A stretch of DNA of 36,182 nucleotides, from contig CADCUT010000107.1 of the NCBI GenBank assembly GCA_902805975.1, positions 1 to 36,182 on the forward strand, in the 5' to 3' direction. This document shows positions 14,322-23,098 of the stretch, one piece after another (the first letter of the stretch is position 1; every line of letters begins with the position of its first letter). Source of the stretch: an uncultured Rubrobacteraceae bacterium (GTDB lineage Bacteria > Actinomycetota > Rubrobacteria > Rubrobacterales > Rubrobacteraceae). The notes beneath the pieces were generated by a model, which was not told where the DNA came from, did no database searches, and was given only the letters and a program-made list of their open reading frames with translations. Made by a program: the position numbers and the translations under genes.

Positions 14322-15604
14322 CGGCCACGGTCGTGCTCGGGTTGGCCTGGGGGGACGAGGGTAAGGGGCGGGTCTGCGACGCGCTGGCCTCGGACGCCCA
14401 CTACGTCTCGCGCTACTCGGGCGGCAACAACGCCGGGCACACCGTCCGCGTGGGATCCGAGGAGTTCAAGCTCCACCTCATCCCCTCCGGCATCGTGCGC
14501 GAGGACGTCGTCTGCACCATCGGCAACGGGGTGGTCGTCAACCCCGAGGTGCTCGTCGAGGAGGTCGAGGCGCTTGAGGCGCGCGGCATCAGCGTCAGGG
14601 ACCGGCTCAAGATCGACGGCCGGGCGCACCTCATCATGCCCTACCACATCGCCCTCGACTCGCACCGCGAGATAGCCCTGGGCGACGCCCGTATCGGCAC
14701 CACGAACCGTGGCATCGGCCCCGCCTACGAGGACAAGGTCGCGAGGTACGGCGTCCGTGTGCAGGACATCTCCGATGAGGGCATCCTCAAGACGAAGCTC
14801 AAGGCGGCGCTGCGGGAGAAGAACTCGATCTTCGAGAACGTCTACGGCGAGAAGCCCTACGACGTCTCAGAGCTCGCCTCCTGGCTGCGCGGCTTCGAGC
14901 CTTTTATCCGGCCCATGCTCTCCGACACCGGCACCCTGCTGCGCGAGGGCCTCGAACGCCGCGAGAAAGTCCTGCTAGAGGGCGGCCAGGCAACGCTCCT
15001 GGACAACGACCACGGCACGTACCCGTTCGTCACCTCGTCCAACCCGACGGTCGGCGGGGCCGTTACGGGCTCCGGCATCCCGGCCGGGCAGCTGGAGTAC
15101 GTCGTCGGGGTGACCAAGGCGTACACGACGAGGGTTGGGGACGGGCCGATGCCGACCGAGCTCTTCGACGAGGTTGGGGAGAAGATCCGGGAGGTCGGCG
15201 GCGAGTACGGGACGACGACGGGTAGGGCGCGGCGGGTAGGGTGGCTGGACCTTCCGGCCATAAAGTGGGCCGCCTCCCTAAACGGCATCACCCACTGCGC
15301 CCTCACGATGCTCGACGTGCTCTCCTGCGTCGATGAGGTCAAGATCTGCACCGGCTACGAGGTCGACGGGAGACCCTTCGACGGCTACCCGATGCACCAG
15401 ACCGACCTGCACCACGCCCGGCCCGTCTACCAGAGCCTGCCCGGCTGGGGCGAGGACATCACGGGGTGCCGGATGCGGGTTGACCTGCCGGAGGCGGCCA
15501 GGGACTTCGTGGGGTTCGTGGAGGCCGAGGTTGGGGCTCCGTTGTGCATGATCAGCGTCGGCCCCGAGCGCGACCAGGCCATCGTGGAGAGGATCGGGAC
15601 CTAG
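14318..15604 (+). CDS. purA: Adenylosuccinate synthetase
   Basis: The enzyme joins IMP and aspartate with GTP to form adenylosuccinate, the first committed step to AMP. The 428 residues match the family length. The N-terminal P-loop-like motif 'GLAWGDEGKGR' holds the catalytic Asp13, and 'GGNNAGHTV' holds His41. Later 'GTTNRGIGPAYEDKVARYG' and 'DGPMPTELFDEVGE' are family signatures. I place the start at TTG 14318: GGAGGT lies 7-8 bases upstream and the family N-terminus ((M)xxTVVxGxxWGDEGKG) begins right there. An in-frame ATG at 14180 would add 46 unrelated residues and lies across the promoter. First structural gene of the purine operon; four bases separate it from purD. Confidence 0.97.
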   Translation: MTATVVLGLAWGDEGKGRVCDALASDAHYVSRYSGGNNAGHTVRVGSEEFKLHLIPSGIVREDVVCTIGNGVVVNPEVLVEEVEALEARGISVRDRLKIDGRAHLIMPYHIALDSHREIALGDARIGTTNRGIGPAYEDKVARYGVRVQDISDEGILKTKLKAALREKNSIFENVYGEKPYDVSELASWLRGFEPFIRPMLSDTGTLLREGLERREKVLLEGGQATLLDNDHGTYPFVTSSNPTVGGAVTGSGIPAGQLEYVVGVTKAYTTRVGDGPMPTELFDEVGEKIREVGGEYGTTTGRARRVGWLDLPAIKWAASLNGITHCALTMLDVLSCVDEVKICTGYEVDGRPFDGYPMHQTDLHHARPVYQSLPGWGEDITGCRMRVDLPEAARDFVGFVEAEVGAPLCMISVGPERDQAIVERIGT

Positions 15605-15608
15605 CGCC

Positions 15609-16883
15609 GTGCGGGTGATGGTCGTCGGGAGCGGCGGGCGCGAACACGCCCTGGTGGAGGCCCTGGCCGCCAGCCCCCTCGCCCCGGAGATGTTCGCAGC
15701 CCCCGGAAACCCGGGCATAGCCCGCATCGCGCAAGTAGCGGACATCCCCGTGGACGACCTCGTCGCCCTGCGCGACTTCGCGAAAGAGAACGCGATAGAC
15801 CTGACCGTGGTCGGGCCGGAGTCGCCGCTTATCGGGGGTATCAGCGAGGCCTTCTGGGAGGAGGGGCTCAAGATCTTCGGCCCCTCCCGCGCCGCCGCCC
15901 GCATCGAGGGCTCCAAGGTCTTCGCCAAGGAGCTGATGCGCCAGGCGGGCATTCCATCTGCGGACTTCGAGGCTTTTGACCGCGAGGCGGCGGCGCTGGC
16001 CTACCTCGCCACCCGCCGCGACTTCCCGGTTGTCGTGAAGGCCGACGGGACCGCCGCCGGCAAGGGCGTAACGATAGCCCGCAACCGCGAGGAGGCCGAG
16101 GAGGCCGTGAGGGCGTCGTTCGCCGGCAAGTTCGGGGCCGCCGGGGAGCGGATCGTCATAGAGGAGTGCCTCGAAGGGCGCGAGGCCTCTATCTTCGTCG
16201 TTACGGACGGCCACGACATCCTGCCGTTCCTGCCGGCCCAGGATTACAAGCGGGCCTTTGATGAGGACGAGGGGCCGAACACCGGGGGGATGGGGGCCTA
16301 CTCCCCGATCATGTGGATGGAGCCGGCCACCTACGCGGCCATCCTTGAAGACATCATCCGCCCCACCATCCACCACCTCTCCCTTATAGGGGCGCCCTAC
16401 ACGGGACTTCTCTACGCCGGCGTCATGGTCACCGAGACCGGGCCGAAGGCGCTCGAGTTCAACTGCCGCTTCGGGGACCCGGAGACCCAGGTCATACTTC
16501 CCCGCCTCGGCTCCGACCTGCTCGAGATCATGATCGCCGCCGGCGAAGAGGACCTGGACGGCCGCGAGGTAGTCTGGTCGGCGGACAAGACGGTGTGCGT
16601 CGTGCTCGCCTCCGAAGGCTATCCCGATACGTCCCATTCGGGGGACGAGATCTCGGGCCTCGACAACATCCCGGCCGGCGTCTACGTCTACCACGCCGCG
16701 ACCGGGGAGGAGGACGGGACGTTCCACACCGCCGGGGGCCGCGTCCTGAACGTGGTCGGCACCGGCCCGTCCATCATCGAGGCGCGGGCGCGGGCTTATG
16801 CTGCGGTCGAGCAGATCCACTTCGAGGGCATGCAGTACCGTACCGACATCGCCCTCGAAGCGATAGAGCTGGAGGACCTGTGA
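15609..16883 (+). CDS. purD: Phosphoribosylamine-glycine ligase (GAR synthetase)
   Basis: An ATP-grasp ligase that joins phosphoribosylamine and glycine, step 2 of de novo purine synthesis. It has 424 residues. The N-terminal motif 'MVVGSGGREHALVEAL' is diagnostic. 'GPEAPL'-type sequence appears as 'VVGPESPLIGG', the ATP-grasp lysine region is 'FPVVVKADGTAAGKGVTIA', and the metal/ATP loop is 'NTGGMGAYSP'. 'LEFNCRFGDPETQVILPRL' is the conserved C-terminal ATP-grasp block. The start is GTG 15609, four bases after the purA stop. The gene ends in a GTGA overlap with purE. Confidence 0.97.
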   Translation: MRVMVVGSGGREHALVEALAASPLAPEMFAAPGNPGIARIAQVADIPVDDLVALRDFAKENAIDLTVVGPESPLIGGISEAFWEEGLKIFGPSRAAARIEGSKVFAKELMRQAGIPSADFEAFDREAAALAYLATRRDFPVVVKADGTAAGKGVTIARNREEAEEAVRASFAGKFGAAGERIVIEECLEGREASIFVVTDGHDILPFLPAQDYKRAFDEDEGPNTGGMGAYSPIMWMEPATYAAILEDIIRPTIHHLSLIGAPYTGLLYAGVMVTETGPKALEFNCRFGDPETQVILPRLGSDLLEIMIAAGEEDLDGREVVWSADKTVCVVLASEGYPDTSHSGDEISGLDNIPAGVYVYHAATGEEDGTFHTAGGRVLNVVGTGPSIIEARARAYAAVEQIHFEGMQYRTDIALEAIELEDL

Positions 16884-17311
16884 CCCCGCGCGTGGGCATC
16901 CTGGCCGGAGACGGGGCCGACCTCCCCATACTCGAGCAATGCACCGGGCGCCTGGAAGAGTACGGCATCGAGCACGAGGTGGAGGTCAGGGACGTCCACA
17001 AAACCCCCGAGTCCGTCTCCGAGTACGCTGGCACCGCCCGCGAGCGCGGCCTCAGGGTCATAATCTGCGCCGCCGGCATGTCGGCCCACCTGGCCGGCGC
17101 CGTCGCGTCCCGCACGAACCTCCCCGTCATCGGCGTCCCGATAGCCTCCGGTACGCTCGGCGGCTTCGACTCCTTGCTGGGTATGGTCCAGATGCCCGAA
17201 GGCGCCCCCGTGGCGACCGTAGCGGTAAACGGCGCCGCAAACGCCGCGGTGCTCGCCGCCCAGATCCTCGCGCTCTCGGACTCGGACCTGGCGGAGAGGT
17301 TGGAAGGTTGA
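16880..17311 (+). CDS. purE: AIR carboxylase / N5-CAIR mutase family protein, divergent
   Basis: The protein has 143 residues and is in the purE position of the operon. 'VGILAGDGADLPIL' replaces the family GSxSD nucleotide-binding loop, and 'RDVHKTPESVSEYAGTARER' carries the catalytic His but reads HK where class I enzymes read SAHR. 'ICAAGMSAHLAGAVASRT' and 'NLPVIGVP' followed by 'GFDSLLGMVQMP' are clearly PurE. Class I PurE converts N5-CAIR made by PurK; class II enzymes carboxylate AIR directly and read SAHK. No purK is in this cluster, so class II-like chemistry is possible. The GTG 16880 forms a GTGA overlap with purD and has GGAGG upstream. Confidence 0.9.
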   Translation: MTPRVGILAGDGADLPILEQCTGRLEEYGIEHEVEVRDVHKTPESVSEYAGTARERGLRVIICAAGMSAHLAGAVASRTNLPVIGVPIASGTLGGFDSLLGMVQMPEGAPVATVAVNGAANAAVLAAQILALSDSDLAERLEG

Positions 17312-17313
17312 GC

Positions 17314-17793
17314 GTGTCCCCGGGGACGACGGTTCGAGACGCGGCTAGGTTCGTCTCCCCGCTGCTGTACGGGGCGAGTTGCGTGTTCGTCTTTGTTGCG
17401 GGCGCCTTCGTAGCGTCCTCTACCGCGGTCGTGCTTCTCCTCGAAGCTCTACCTGGAGGCTCTTACCTTCTGGAGAACGCGGTCCTCTCAGCCGTGTTGC
17501 TTATCGTCGCCTGCACCCTCATGTTCGCGGTGCTCGACCTCACGACCTACCGGCTGGAGGGATCACGCAGGCCCGGGTTGAGGGATCATGCGCGGCACTG
17601 CACGTTGCTCTATGCGGGGATCGCTCTAGTGCTCTGTGCCTTGCTCACGATTCTGGACCTCGAAGCCGGCATGTTGCAGTATGACCTGGGGCTCGCCCTA
17701 TGTGCCGTTGCGGCTTACGGAATCCTGGTAGACGCCGTTGTTGCGCTCTCGATGAGACGCCTTACCCGCACGCAACCCAGGGACATCACGTGA
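17314..17793 (+). CDS. Four-helix membrane protein of unknown function inside the purine operon (159 aa)
   Basis: Four hydrophobic segments are evident: 'LLYGASCVFVFVAGAFVA', 'LLIVACTLMFAVLDL', 'LLYAGIALVLCALLTIL' and 'LGLALCAVAAYGILVDAV'. They are separated by short polar loops, and there is a basic C-terminus. No transporter signature or catalytic motif is visible. Start: GGAAGG (17302-17307) is six bases before GTG 17314, while an earlier TTG at 17308 abuts that site. The stop overlaps purB in a GTGA, so it is translationally coupled to purine genes on both sides (2-base gap after purE). Its codon use looks slightly less GC-rich at third positions than purE and purB, hinting at later arrival. 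A role in purine uptake or sensing is possible but unsupported. Confidence 0.75.
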   Translation: MSPGTTVRDAARFVSPLLYGASCVFVFVAGAFVASSTAVVLLLEALPGGSYLLENAVLSAVLLIVACTLMFAVLDLTTYRLEGSRRPGLRDHARHCTLLYAGIALVLCALLTILDLEAGMLQYDLGLALCAVAAYGILVDAVVALSMRRLTRTQPRDIT

Positions 17794-19103
17794 TCGAACG
17801 CTACACCCTCCCGGAGATAGGGAACGTCTGGACGGAAGAGGCGAAGTACCGTGCGTGGCTGAAGGTCGAGATCGCGGTATGCCGGGCGAGGGCGGAGCTT
17901 GGCGAGATCCCGGCCGAAGAGGTAGAGGAACTGGCGCGGAAGGCGAACTTCTCCGTCGAGCGCATCCACGAGATCGAGGCTGAGACGAACCACGACGTCA
18001 TAGCCTTCGTGACGAACGTCGCCGAGAACGCGGGCGACGTCGCCCGCCACTTCCACTTCGGCCTGACGAGCTCGGACGTGCTGGACACGGCGGGGGCCCT
18101 GCAACTCCGGGACGCGCTCGGCCTTATCCGCGGCGAGGCCAGAGCCCTGACGCTGCTCTTGACGGAGATGGCGCTTGAGCACCGGAGCACGGTTATGGTC
18201 GGGCGGACGCATGGGGTCCACGCGGAGCCCATGGTGCTCGGGCACAAGCTAGCGGTGTGGGCCTTCGAGATGGAGCGGAACCTCGGGAGGCTCGCGCGGG
18301 CGGAGGAGGTGGCCTCCGTCGGCAAGATCTCCGGCGCCGTCGGCGTCTACGGGAACGTGGACCCGAAGGTCGAGGCGCTTACGTGCGAGGGCCTCGGCAT
18401 CTCGTCTTCTCCCGCTTCGACGCAGGTGGTCCAGCGGGACCGTCACGCCGAGGCGTTGTCCGCCCTGGCCATCCTGGCCTCGACGATGGAGAAGGTCGCG
18501 CTGGAGATCCGGGGGGCGCAGCGGACGGAGGTCCGGGAGTTATCCGAGCCTTTCGGCCGCGGCCAGAAGGGCTCCTCTGCGATGCCCCACAAGAAGAACC
18601 CCATCCTCTGCGAGCGCCTCTGCGGCATGGCGCGCCTGATGCGCGGCTTTGCTGCGGTAGGCTTTGAGAACAACGCCCTCTGGCAGGAGCGCGACATAAG
18701 CCACTCCTCGGCCGAGCGCGTCGTGCTGCCGGACGCCACCATCCTCGCCTTCTACATGCTCCGCATGACCCGGCGCGTCCTCGGCGGCCTGCAGGTCCAC
18801 AAGGACAGGATGCGGGACAACCTCAACGTCGGCGGCGGCATCGTCTTCTCCGGCCGCGTCCTGCTCGCCCTGGTCGAGGCCGGCATGACCCGCGACGACG
18901 CCTACGCCGTCGTGCAGGGTGCGGCGATGCAGGCCTGGGAGGGCGAGGGCGGCTTCCGCGAGCTTCTCGAAGATCGGGAGGAGGTGCGCGAGCACTTGAG
19001 CGGCAAGCTGGACGAGCTCTTCGACCCGGCGCACGCGCTCCGCAACACCCACGTCGTCTTCGAGCGGGTCGAGGACTTGAAGGGGAGGCTGGAAGATGCC
19101 TGA
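17790..19103 (+). CDS. purB: Adenylosuccinate lyase
   Basis: The enzyme cleaves SAICAR to AICAR and adenylosuccinate to AMP, releasing fumarate both times. It has 437 residues, like the bacterial short form. The N-terminus 'IERYTLPEIGNVWTEEAKY' is characteristic. 'TNHDVIAFVTN', 'HFGLTSSDVLDTA' and 'GRTHGVHAEPM' (catalytic His) are conserved, and the signature loop SSAMPHKKNP spans residues 262-271. The GTG 17790 forms a GTGA overlap with the upstream membrane gene. A longer in-frame start at 17700 lies within that gene and adds no homologous residues. The 3' end overlaps purC by 8 bases. Confidence 0.97.
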   Translation: MIERYTLPEIGNVWTEEAKYRAWLKVEIAVCRARAELGEIPAEEVEELARKANFSVERIHEIEAETNHDVIAFVTNVAENAGDVARHFHFGLTSSDVLDTAGALQLRDALGLIRGEARALTLLLTEMALEHRSTVMVGRTHGVHAEPMVLGHKLAVWAFEMERNLGRLARAEEVASVGKISGAVGVYGNVDPKVEALTCEGLGISSSPASTQVVQRDRHAEALSALAILASTMEKVALEIRGAQRTEVRELSEPFGRGQKGSSAMPHKKNPILCERLCGMARLMRGFAAVGFENNALWQERDISHSSAERVVLPDATILAFYMLRMTRRVLGGLQVHKDRMRDNLNVGGGIVFSGRVLLALVEAGMTRDDAYAVVQGAAMQAWEGEGGFRELLEDREEVREHLSGKLDELFDPAHALRNTHVVFERVEDLKGRLEDA

Positions 19104-19851
19104 GACCCTTCTCTACGAGGGCAAGGCCAAGAGGGTCTTCGCCACCGACGACGAAACCGTCCTGCTGCACCGCTACAAGGACGACGCCACGGCGTACAAC
19201 GCCCAGAAACGCGGCTCCTGGAAGGACAAGGGCAGGACCAACGCCACCATGAGCGCGGCCATGTTCGCCTTTCTCGAAGAGAGCGGCGTCCCGAGCCACT
19301 TTATAGAGCAGGTAGACGAGACGACCCTGAAGACAAGAAGACTGGAGATGCTCCCCGTCGAGGTCGTCGTCCGAAACGTGGCGGCCGGCTCCCTCTCGCG
19401 CCTGCTCGGCTTCGAGGAGGGCCGCAGGCTAAGGGCCCCGATAGTGGAGCTCTGCTACAAGAACGACTCTTTAGGCGACCCGCTGCTCAACTGGCACCAC
19501 TTCCGCGAGCTCGGTGTCTCTGACGAGGACCTCGAGTTCTGCGAGGAGCTCGGCCTCAAGGTAAACGCCGTACTGGCCCCCTTCTTCGACGAGAGGGGTG
19601 TCACGCTCGTGGACTTCAAGATAGAGGTCGGGCGGGACGCTGACGGGCGGCTCATGCTGGCGGATGAGATAAGCCCCGACACCTGCCGCTTCTGGGACAA
19701 GGAGACCGGCGAGCGGCTGGACAAGGACCGCTTCAGAAGGGACCTCGGCGGGATGGAGGAGGCGTACGCGGAGATGTTGCGCCGGGTTACCACGGAGGTT
19801 CGAGGTTCGAGGTTCGAGGCCCTAGGTACCAACATGGAGGACGACGCTTGA
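19096..19851 (+). CDS. purC: SAICAR synthetase
   Basis: The enzyme adds aspartate to CAIR with ATP, giving SAICAR. It has 251 residues. 'LLYEGKAKRVF' at the N-terminus, 'YKDDATAYNAQKRG', 'LPVEVVVRNVAAGSLSRLLG' (as 'MLPVEVVVRN') and 'LADEISPDTCRFWD' are the family's ATP- and substrate-binding blocks. ATG 19096 overlaps the purB stop by 8 bases and has GGAGG upstream. The last ~20 codons, from 'TEVRGSRFEALG', are encoded by a GAGGTTC heptad repeat that continues into the spacer. PurC usually ends near the sequence just before it, so this tail looks like repeat-derived read-through. Confidence 0.97.
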   Translation: MPETLLYEGKAKRVFATDDETVLLHRYKDDATAYNAQKRGSWKDKGRTNATMSAAMFAFLEESGVPSHFIEQVDETTLKTRRLEMLPVEVVVRNVAAGSLSRLLGFEEGRRLRAPIVELCYKNDSLGDPLLNWHHFRELGVSDEDLEFCEELGLKVNAVLAPFFDERGVTLVDFKIEVGRDADGRLMLADEISPDTCRFWDKETGERLDKDRFRRDLGGMEEAYAEMLRRVTTEVRGSRFEALGTNMEDDA

Positions 19852-19974
19852 CGTTGACAATGAGACGACGTTGTACTCCGAGCATCCGCGCGACGTTCCC
19901 AGCCGCGCTCCCTGTGCCTGGGAACGATGCCCATGCCTGATGCCTCAGAACCTCGAACCTCAGAGCCTGGAACC
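19795..19974. repeat. Heptad repeat element (GAGGTTC type) spanning the purC 3' end and the purC-purS spacer
   Basis: The left arm has tandem GAGGTTC units (19795-19819). The right arm carries the inverse CCTCGAACCTC (19951-19961) plus CCTGATGCCT (19935-19944), the unit seen at 14046-14163. Between the arms an independent 9-base-pair hairpin, CGTTCCCAG/CTGGGAACG, lies at 19894-19926. This is the only long non-coding gap inside the purine operon (about 120 bases); all other junctions overlap or nearly touch. It looks like an insertion, and the inverted arms could fold the whole spacer in RNA. Confidence 0.55.
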
Positions 19975-20199
19975 TTGAAGATCCGCGTCCTCGTCCGTCC
20001 CAAGGAGGGCATCCTCGACCCCCAGGGTGAGGCGGTTCGCGGGGCGCTTCCGGCGCTGGGGTTCGGTGGGGTAAAGACCGTTCATATCGGGCGCCTGATC
20101 GAGATGGAGGTCGAGAGCGCGGATGAGGTGGACGCGATGTGCCGCCGCCTGCTCTCAAACCCCACAATCGAGGAGTACGAGTGGGAGGTGGTCTCGTGA
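19975..20199 (+). CDS. purS: FGAM synthase subunit PurS
   Basis: PurS is a small subunit that bridges PurL and PurQ in the three-protein FGAM synthase. 'RVLVRPKEGILDPQGEAV' and 'IGRLIEMEVES' followed by 'LLSNPTIEEYEWEV' match the family along its whole length. I choose TTG 19975, giving 74 residues, because (M)KIRVLV is where other PurS proteins begin. Upstream in-frame ATG codons at 19927 and 19933 would add residues (DASEPRTSEPG...) encoded by the heptad repeat. The ribosome-binding site before the TTG is weak. The stop overlaps purQ in a GTGA. Confidence 0.88.
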   Translation: MKIRVLVRPKEGILDPQGEAVRGALPALGFGGVKTVHIGRLIEMEVESADEVDAMCRRLLSNPTIEEYEWEVVS

Positions 20200-20858
20200 G
20201 GATCGGGGTGACGATCTTTCCTGGCTCGAACTGTGATCGGGACGCCCTCTACGCCGTCGGGCGGATGGGCGCCGAACCGGTCGAGTTGTGGCACGCGGAG
20301 GCTGACCTGAAGAGGGTCGACGCCGTGATCGTGCCGGGGGGGTTCTCCTACGGGGACTACCTCCGTCCGGGCGCCATCGCCCGCTTCGCGGCCGTGATGG
20401 GACCGCTTGAAGGGTTCGCCGCTGAGGGAGGCCCGGTCATCGGCGTCTGCAACGGCTTTCAGGTGCTCTGCGAGGCGCACCTGCTGCCGGGGGCGCTTCT
20501 CCAGAACACGCACATGCGCTTCGTATGCGACCGAGTCCGCGTCCGCGTCGAGGCGACGAACACGCCCTGGACCGCCGGGTGCGAGGGTGGGGAGGAGCTC
20601 ACCCTTCCCGTCGCCCACAACGAGGGGAACTTTTTTGCGGACGCTGAGACGCTCGCCCGCCTGGAGGACGAGGACCGGGTCGTGCTGCGCTACCTCGAGA
20701 ACCCGAACGGGTCGGCCAACGACATAGCCGGGGTCTGCAACGAGGGTCGGAACGTCGTCGGGATCATGCCCCACCCGGAGCGCGTCTCGGACCCGGCGCT
20801 CGGCTCGGAGGAGGGGCTGAAGATCCTGCGCTCCGTCCTGGTGGGAGCAGGGGTCTGA
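20196..20858 (+). CDS. purQ: FGAM synthase glutaminase subunit PurQ
   Basis: A class I glutamine amidotransferase that supplies ammonia to PurL. It has 220 residues. '[14 protein letters not shown]' at the N-terminus, '[16 protein letters not shown]' and the nucleophile elbow '[11 protein letters not shown]' with Cys85 are diagnostic. The His/Glu of the catalytic triad lie in 'GIMPHPER' near residue 195. GTG 20196 forms a GTGA overlap with purS and has GGGAGG upstream; the earlier GTG-free extension to 20139 lies inside purS. Its TGA (20856-20858) overlaps an unusual CTG start of purL. Confidence 0.97.
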   Translation: MRIGVTIFPGSNCDRDALYAVGRMGAEPVELWHAEADLKRVDAVIVPGGFSYGDYLRPGAIARFAAVMGPLEGFAAEGGPVIGVCNGFQVLCEAHLLPGALLQNTHMRFVCDRVRVRVEATNTPWTAGCEGGEELTLPVAHNEGNFFADAETLARLEDEDRVVLRYLENPNGSANDIAGVCNEGRNVVGIMPHPERVSDPALGSEEGLKILRSVLVGAGV

Positions 20859-23098
20859 ACACCCGGGAGACATACACGACCCTCGGCCTCTCCCATGCCG
20901 AGTACGAACGCATCCTGGAACTCATGGGCCGGGAGCCGAACTACCTGGAGCTCTCGCTCTTCAGCGTGATGTGGAGCGAGCACTGCGGCTACAAGAACTC
21001 TCGCCCGCTTCTGCGCCGCTTCCCGAACGAGGGTGCGAGGGTCTTGCAGGGACCCGGGGAGAACGCCGGCGTCGTCGAGGTCGGGGACGGCTGGGCGCTC
21101 GCCTTCAAGATGGAGAGCCACAACCATCCCTCCGCCGTCGAGCCCTACGAGGGGGCGGCGACGGGCGTGGGCGGCATCATCCGCGACATCCTCGCGATGG
21201 GCGCCCGCCCCGTGGCGCTGCTCGACTCGTTGCGCTTCGGGCCGCTTGAGGAGGAGCGCAACCGCTACCTGTTCCGCGAGGTGGTGCGCGGCATCGGCGG
21301 GTACGGCAACGCCGTCGGCGTGCCGACGGTCGGCGGCGAGGTCGAGTTCTCGCCGGCCTACTCGGGGAACCCGCTCGTCAACGCGATGTGCGTAGGTCTC
21401 ATCCGGGTCAATGACCTGATGCGTTCGAGGGCGACGGGCGTAGGTAATGCGGTCGTCCTGCTCGGCTCGAAGACCGGACGCGACGGCATCCACGGCGCCA
21501 CCTTCGCCTCGGACGAGCTTACGGAGGAGTCCGAGTCCAAGCGGTCCAACGTGCAGGTCGGCGACCCGTTCGCCGAGAAGATGCTCATAGAGTGCTGCCT
21601 GGAGTTGCTCCGTCAGGACTTGCTCGTCTCCCTGCAAGACCTCGGTGCTGCGGGCATAACCTCCTCAGCCTCGGAGATGGCCGCGAGCGGGGGCGTCGGC
21701 ATCGACATCGAGGTCGAGAAGGTGCCGAGGCGGGAGACGGGCATGGAGCCGTGGGAGGTCATGATCTCCGAGTCCCAGGAGAGGATGCTCACCGTCGTCG
21801 AACCTGAGAAGGTCGACGAGGCGCTGGCCCTCGCCAAAAAGTACGGCATCGGCGGCACGGTCGTGGGAAGCGTCGCGGGCCACGGAGACCTGCGTGTCGT
21901 CGAGGACGGCGAGGTCGCAGGCACCGTCTCCGCCGAACACCTCGCCGACGCCCCCGTCTACGAGCGCGAGGTCGTCAGGCCGGCGTACCTGGACGAGGTC
22001 CAGAAGTTCAACGTGGCGGAGATCCCAGAGCCCGAGGACTACAACGAGGTTCTACTGAAGATGCTCTCGCATCCCAACCTCCGGTCACGACGGTCCATCT
22101 ACCGGCAGTACGACCATGAGGTTGGGACGAGCACCGTGGTCGCGCCGGGTGCCGACGCCGCCGTCATGCGCATAAAGGGCACGAAGCGGGGCTTCGCCGT
22201 TACGACCGACGGTCGGGGGCGGCATTGCTATCTCGACCCGCGTGGCGGTGGGGCGGCCACGGTTGCCGAGGCGTACAGGAACCTCTCGTGCGTGGGGGCG
22301 GAGCCGGTGGCCGTGACCGACTGCCTCAACTTTGGCAGCCCGGAGAAGCCGGACGGCTACTACCAGCTCGCCGAGTGCGTCGAGGGGATGGCGCAGGCGT
22401 GCGAGGCGTTAGGGACACCGGTCGTTAGCGGGAACGTCAGCCTATTTAACGAGACGGACCGCGGACCTATCTACCCGACGCCGACCGTCGGCATGGTCGG
22501 CGTCTTCGAGGACGTGGGCTGGCACGCCACGTCCGCCTTCAAGCGGGAGGGGGACATGGTGGTAGTGTTCGACGGAAAGATTGGACCGAGAGACGACTCC
22601 CTTCTGGCGGGCTCCGAGTACCTGGAGATCGTTCATGGCAGGGTGGCCGGCGCGCCGCCGAAGCCGGATCTCGCCGCTGAAAAACGGGCATCCGACCTGG
22701 TGCGGGAGATGATCCGATCCGGTCTCATCGATACGGCCCATGACCTTTCTGGCGGCGGAAAACTGGTAGCGCTGGCCGAGATGGCGATGGACGGCGGGAT
22801 CGGTCTGAGATACGACGAGACCGAGGTCGAGGCTATGCGCAAGTACGGGCACAGGCTCGAAATCCTCCTCGGCGAGAAGGGGGCTGGGTTCCTGATCGCC
22901 TTCCCCGAGGATCGCTGGAACGAGGTGCAGGAGGTTCTGGGTGGCTTCGCCTACGACAGCATCGGCTATACGGGCGGAGATAGGTTCAGGATCGGAGATC
23001 TCGTAGACCTGAGCCTGGACGAGTTGAGAGACGCCTACGACCAGGACCTCTTCGGCATCCCGGGCGAGGCCGTCGGCGGATCTGAGGCGGTCGGATGA
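20855..23098 (+). CDS. purL: FGAM synthase large subunit PurL, probable CTG start
   Basis: The ATP-dependent synthase subunit makes FGAM from FGAR, working with PurS and PurQ. '[18 protein letters not shown]', '[13 protein letters not shown]', '[14 protein letters not shown]', '[13 protein letters not shown]' and 'PTVGGEVEF' are the N-terminal catalytic blocks. The first ATG (20924) would begin at '[10 protein letters not shown]', losing the ~23 residues ('[18 protein letters not shown]...') that family members have before it. The frame upstream is open only to a TGA-free stretch with no ATG, GTG or TTG. A CTG at 20855 overlaps the purQ stop as CTGA with GGGAG 8 bases upstream. From this CTG the protein has 747 residues, close to the ~742 of B. 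subtilis PurL. Confidence 0.95.
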   Translation: MNTRETYTTLGLSHAEYERILELMGREPNYLELSLFSVMWSEHCGYKNSRPLLRRFPNEGARVLQGPGENAGVVEVGDGWALAFKMESHNHPSAVEPYEGAATGVGGIIRDILAMGARPVALLDSLRFGPLEEERNRYLFREVVRGIGGYGNAVGVPTVGGEVEFSPAYSGNPLVNAMCVGLIRVNDLMRSRATGVGNAVVLLGSKTGRDGIHGATFASDELTEESESKRSNVQVGDPFAEKMLIECCLELLRQDLLVSLQDLGAAGITSSASEMAASGGVGIDIEVEKVPRRETGMEPWEVMISESQERMLTVVEPEKVDEALALAKKYGIGGTVVGSVAGHGDLRVVEDGEVAGTVSAEHLADAPVYEREVVRPAYLDEVQKFNVAEIPEPEDYNEVLLKMLSHPNLRSRRSIYRQYDHEVGTSTVVAPGADAAVMRIKGTKRGFAVTTDGRGRHCYLDPRGGGAATVAEAYRNLSCVGAEPVAVTDCLNFGSPEKPDGYYQLAECVEGMAQACEALGTPVVSGNVSLFNETDRGPIYPTPTVGMVGVFEDVGWHATSAFKREGDMVVVFDGKIGPRDDSLLAGSEYLEIVHGRVAGAPPKPDLAAEKRASDLVREMIRSGLIDTAHDLSGGGKLVALAEMAMDGGIGLRYDETEVEAMRKYGHRLEILLGEKGAGFLIAFPEDRWNEVQEVLGGFAYDSIGYTGGDRFRIGDLVDLSLDELRDAYDQDLFGIPGEAVGGSEAVG

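Noticed and set aside
19795-19819. GGTTCGA strings resembling the tRNA T-loop
   Set aside because: No acceptor, D-arm or anticodon structure surrounds them, so they are repeat units and not a tRNA or tRNA fragment.
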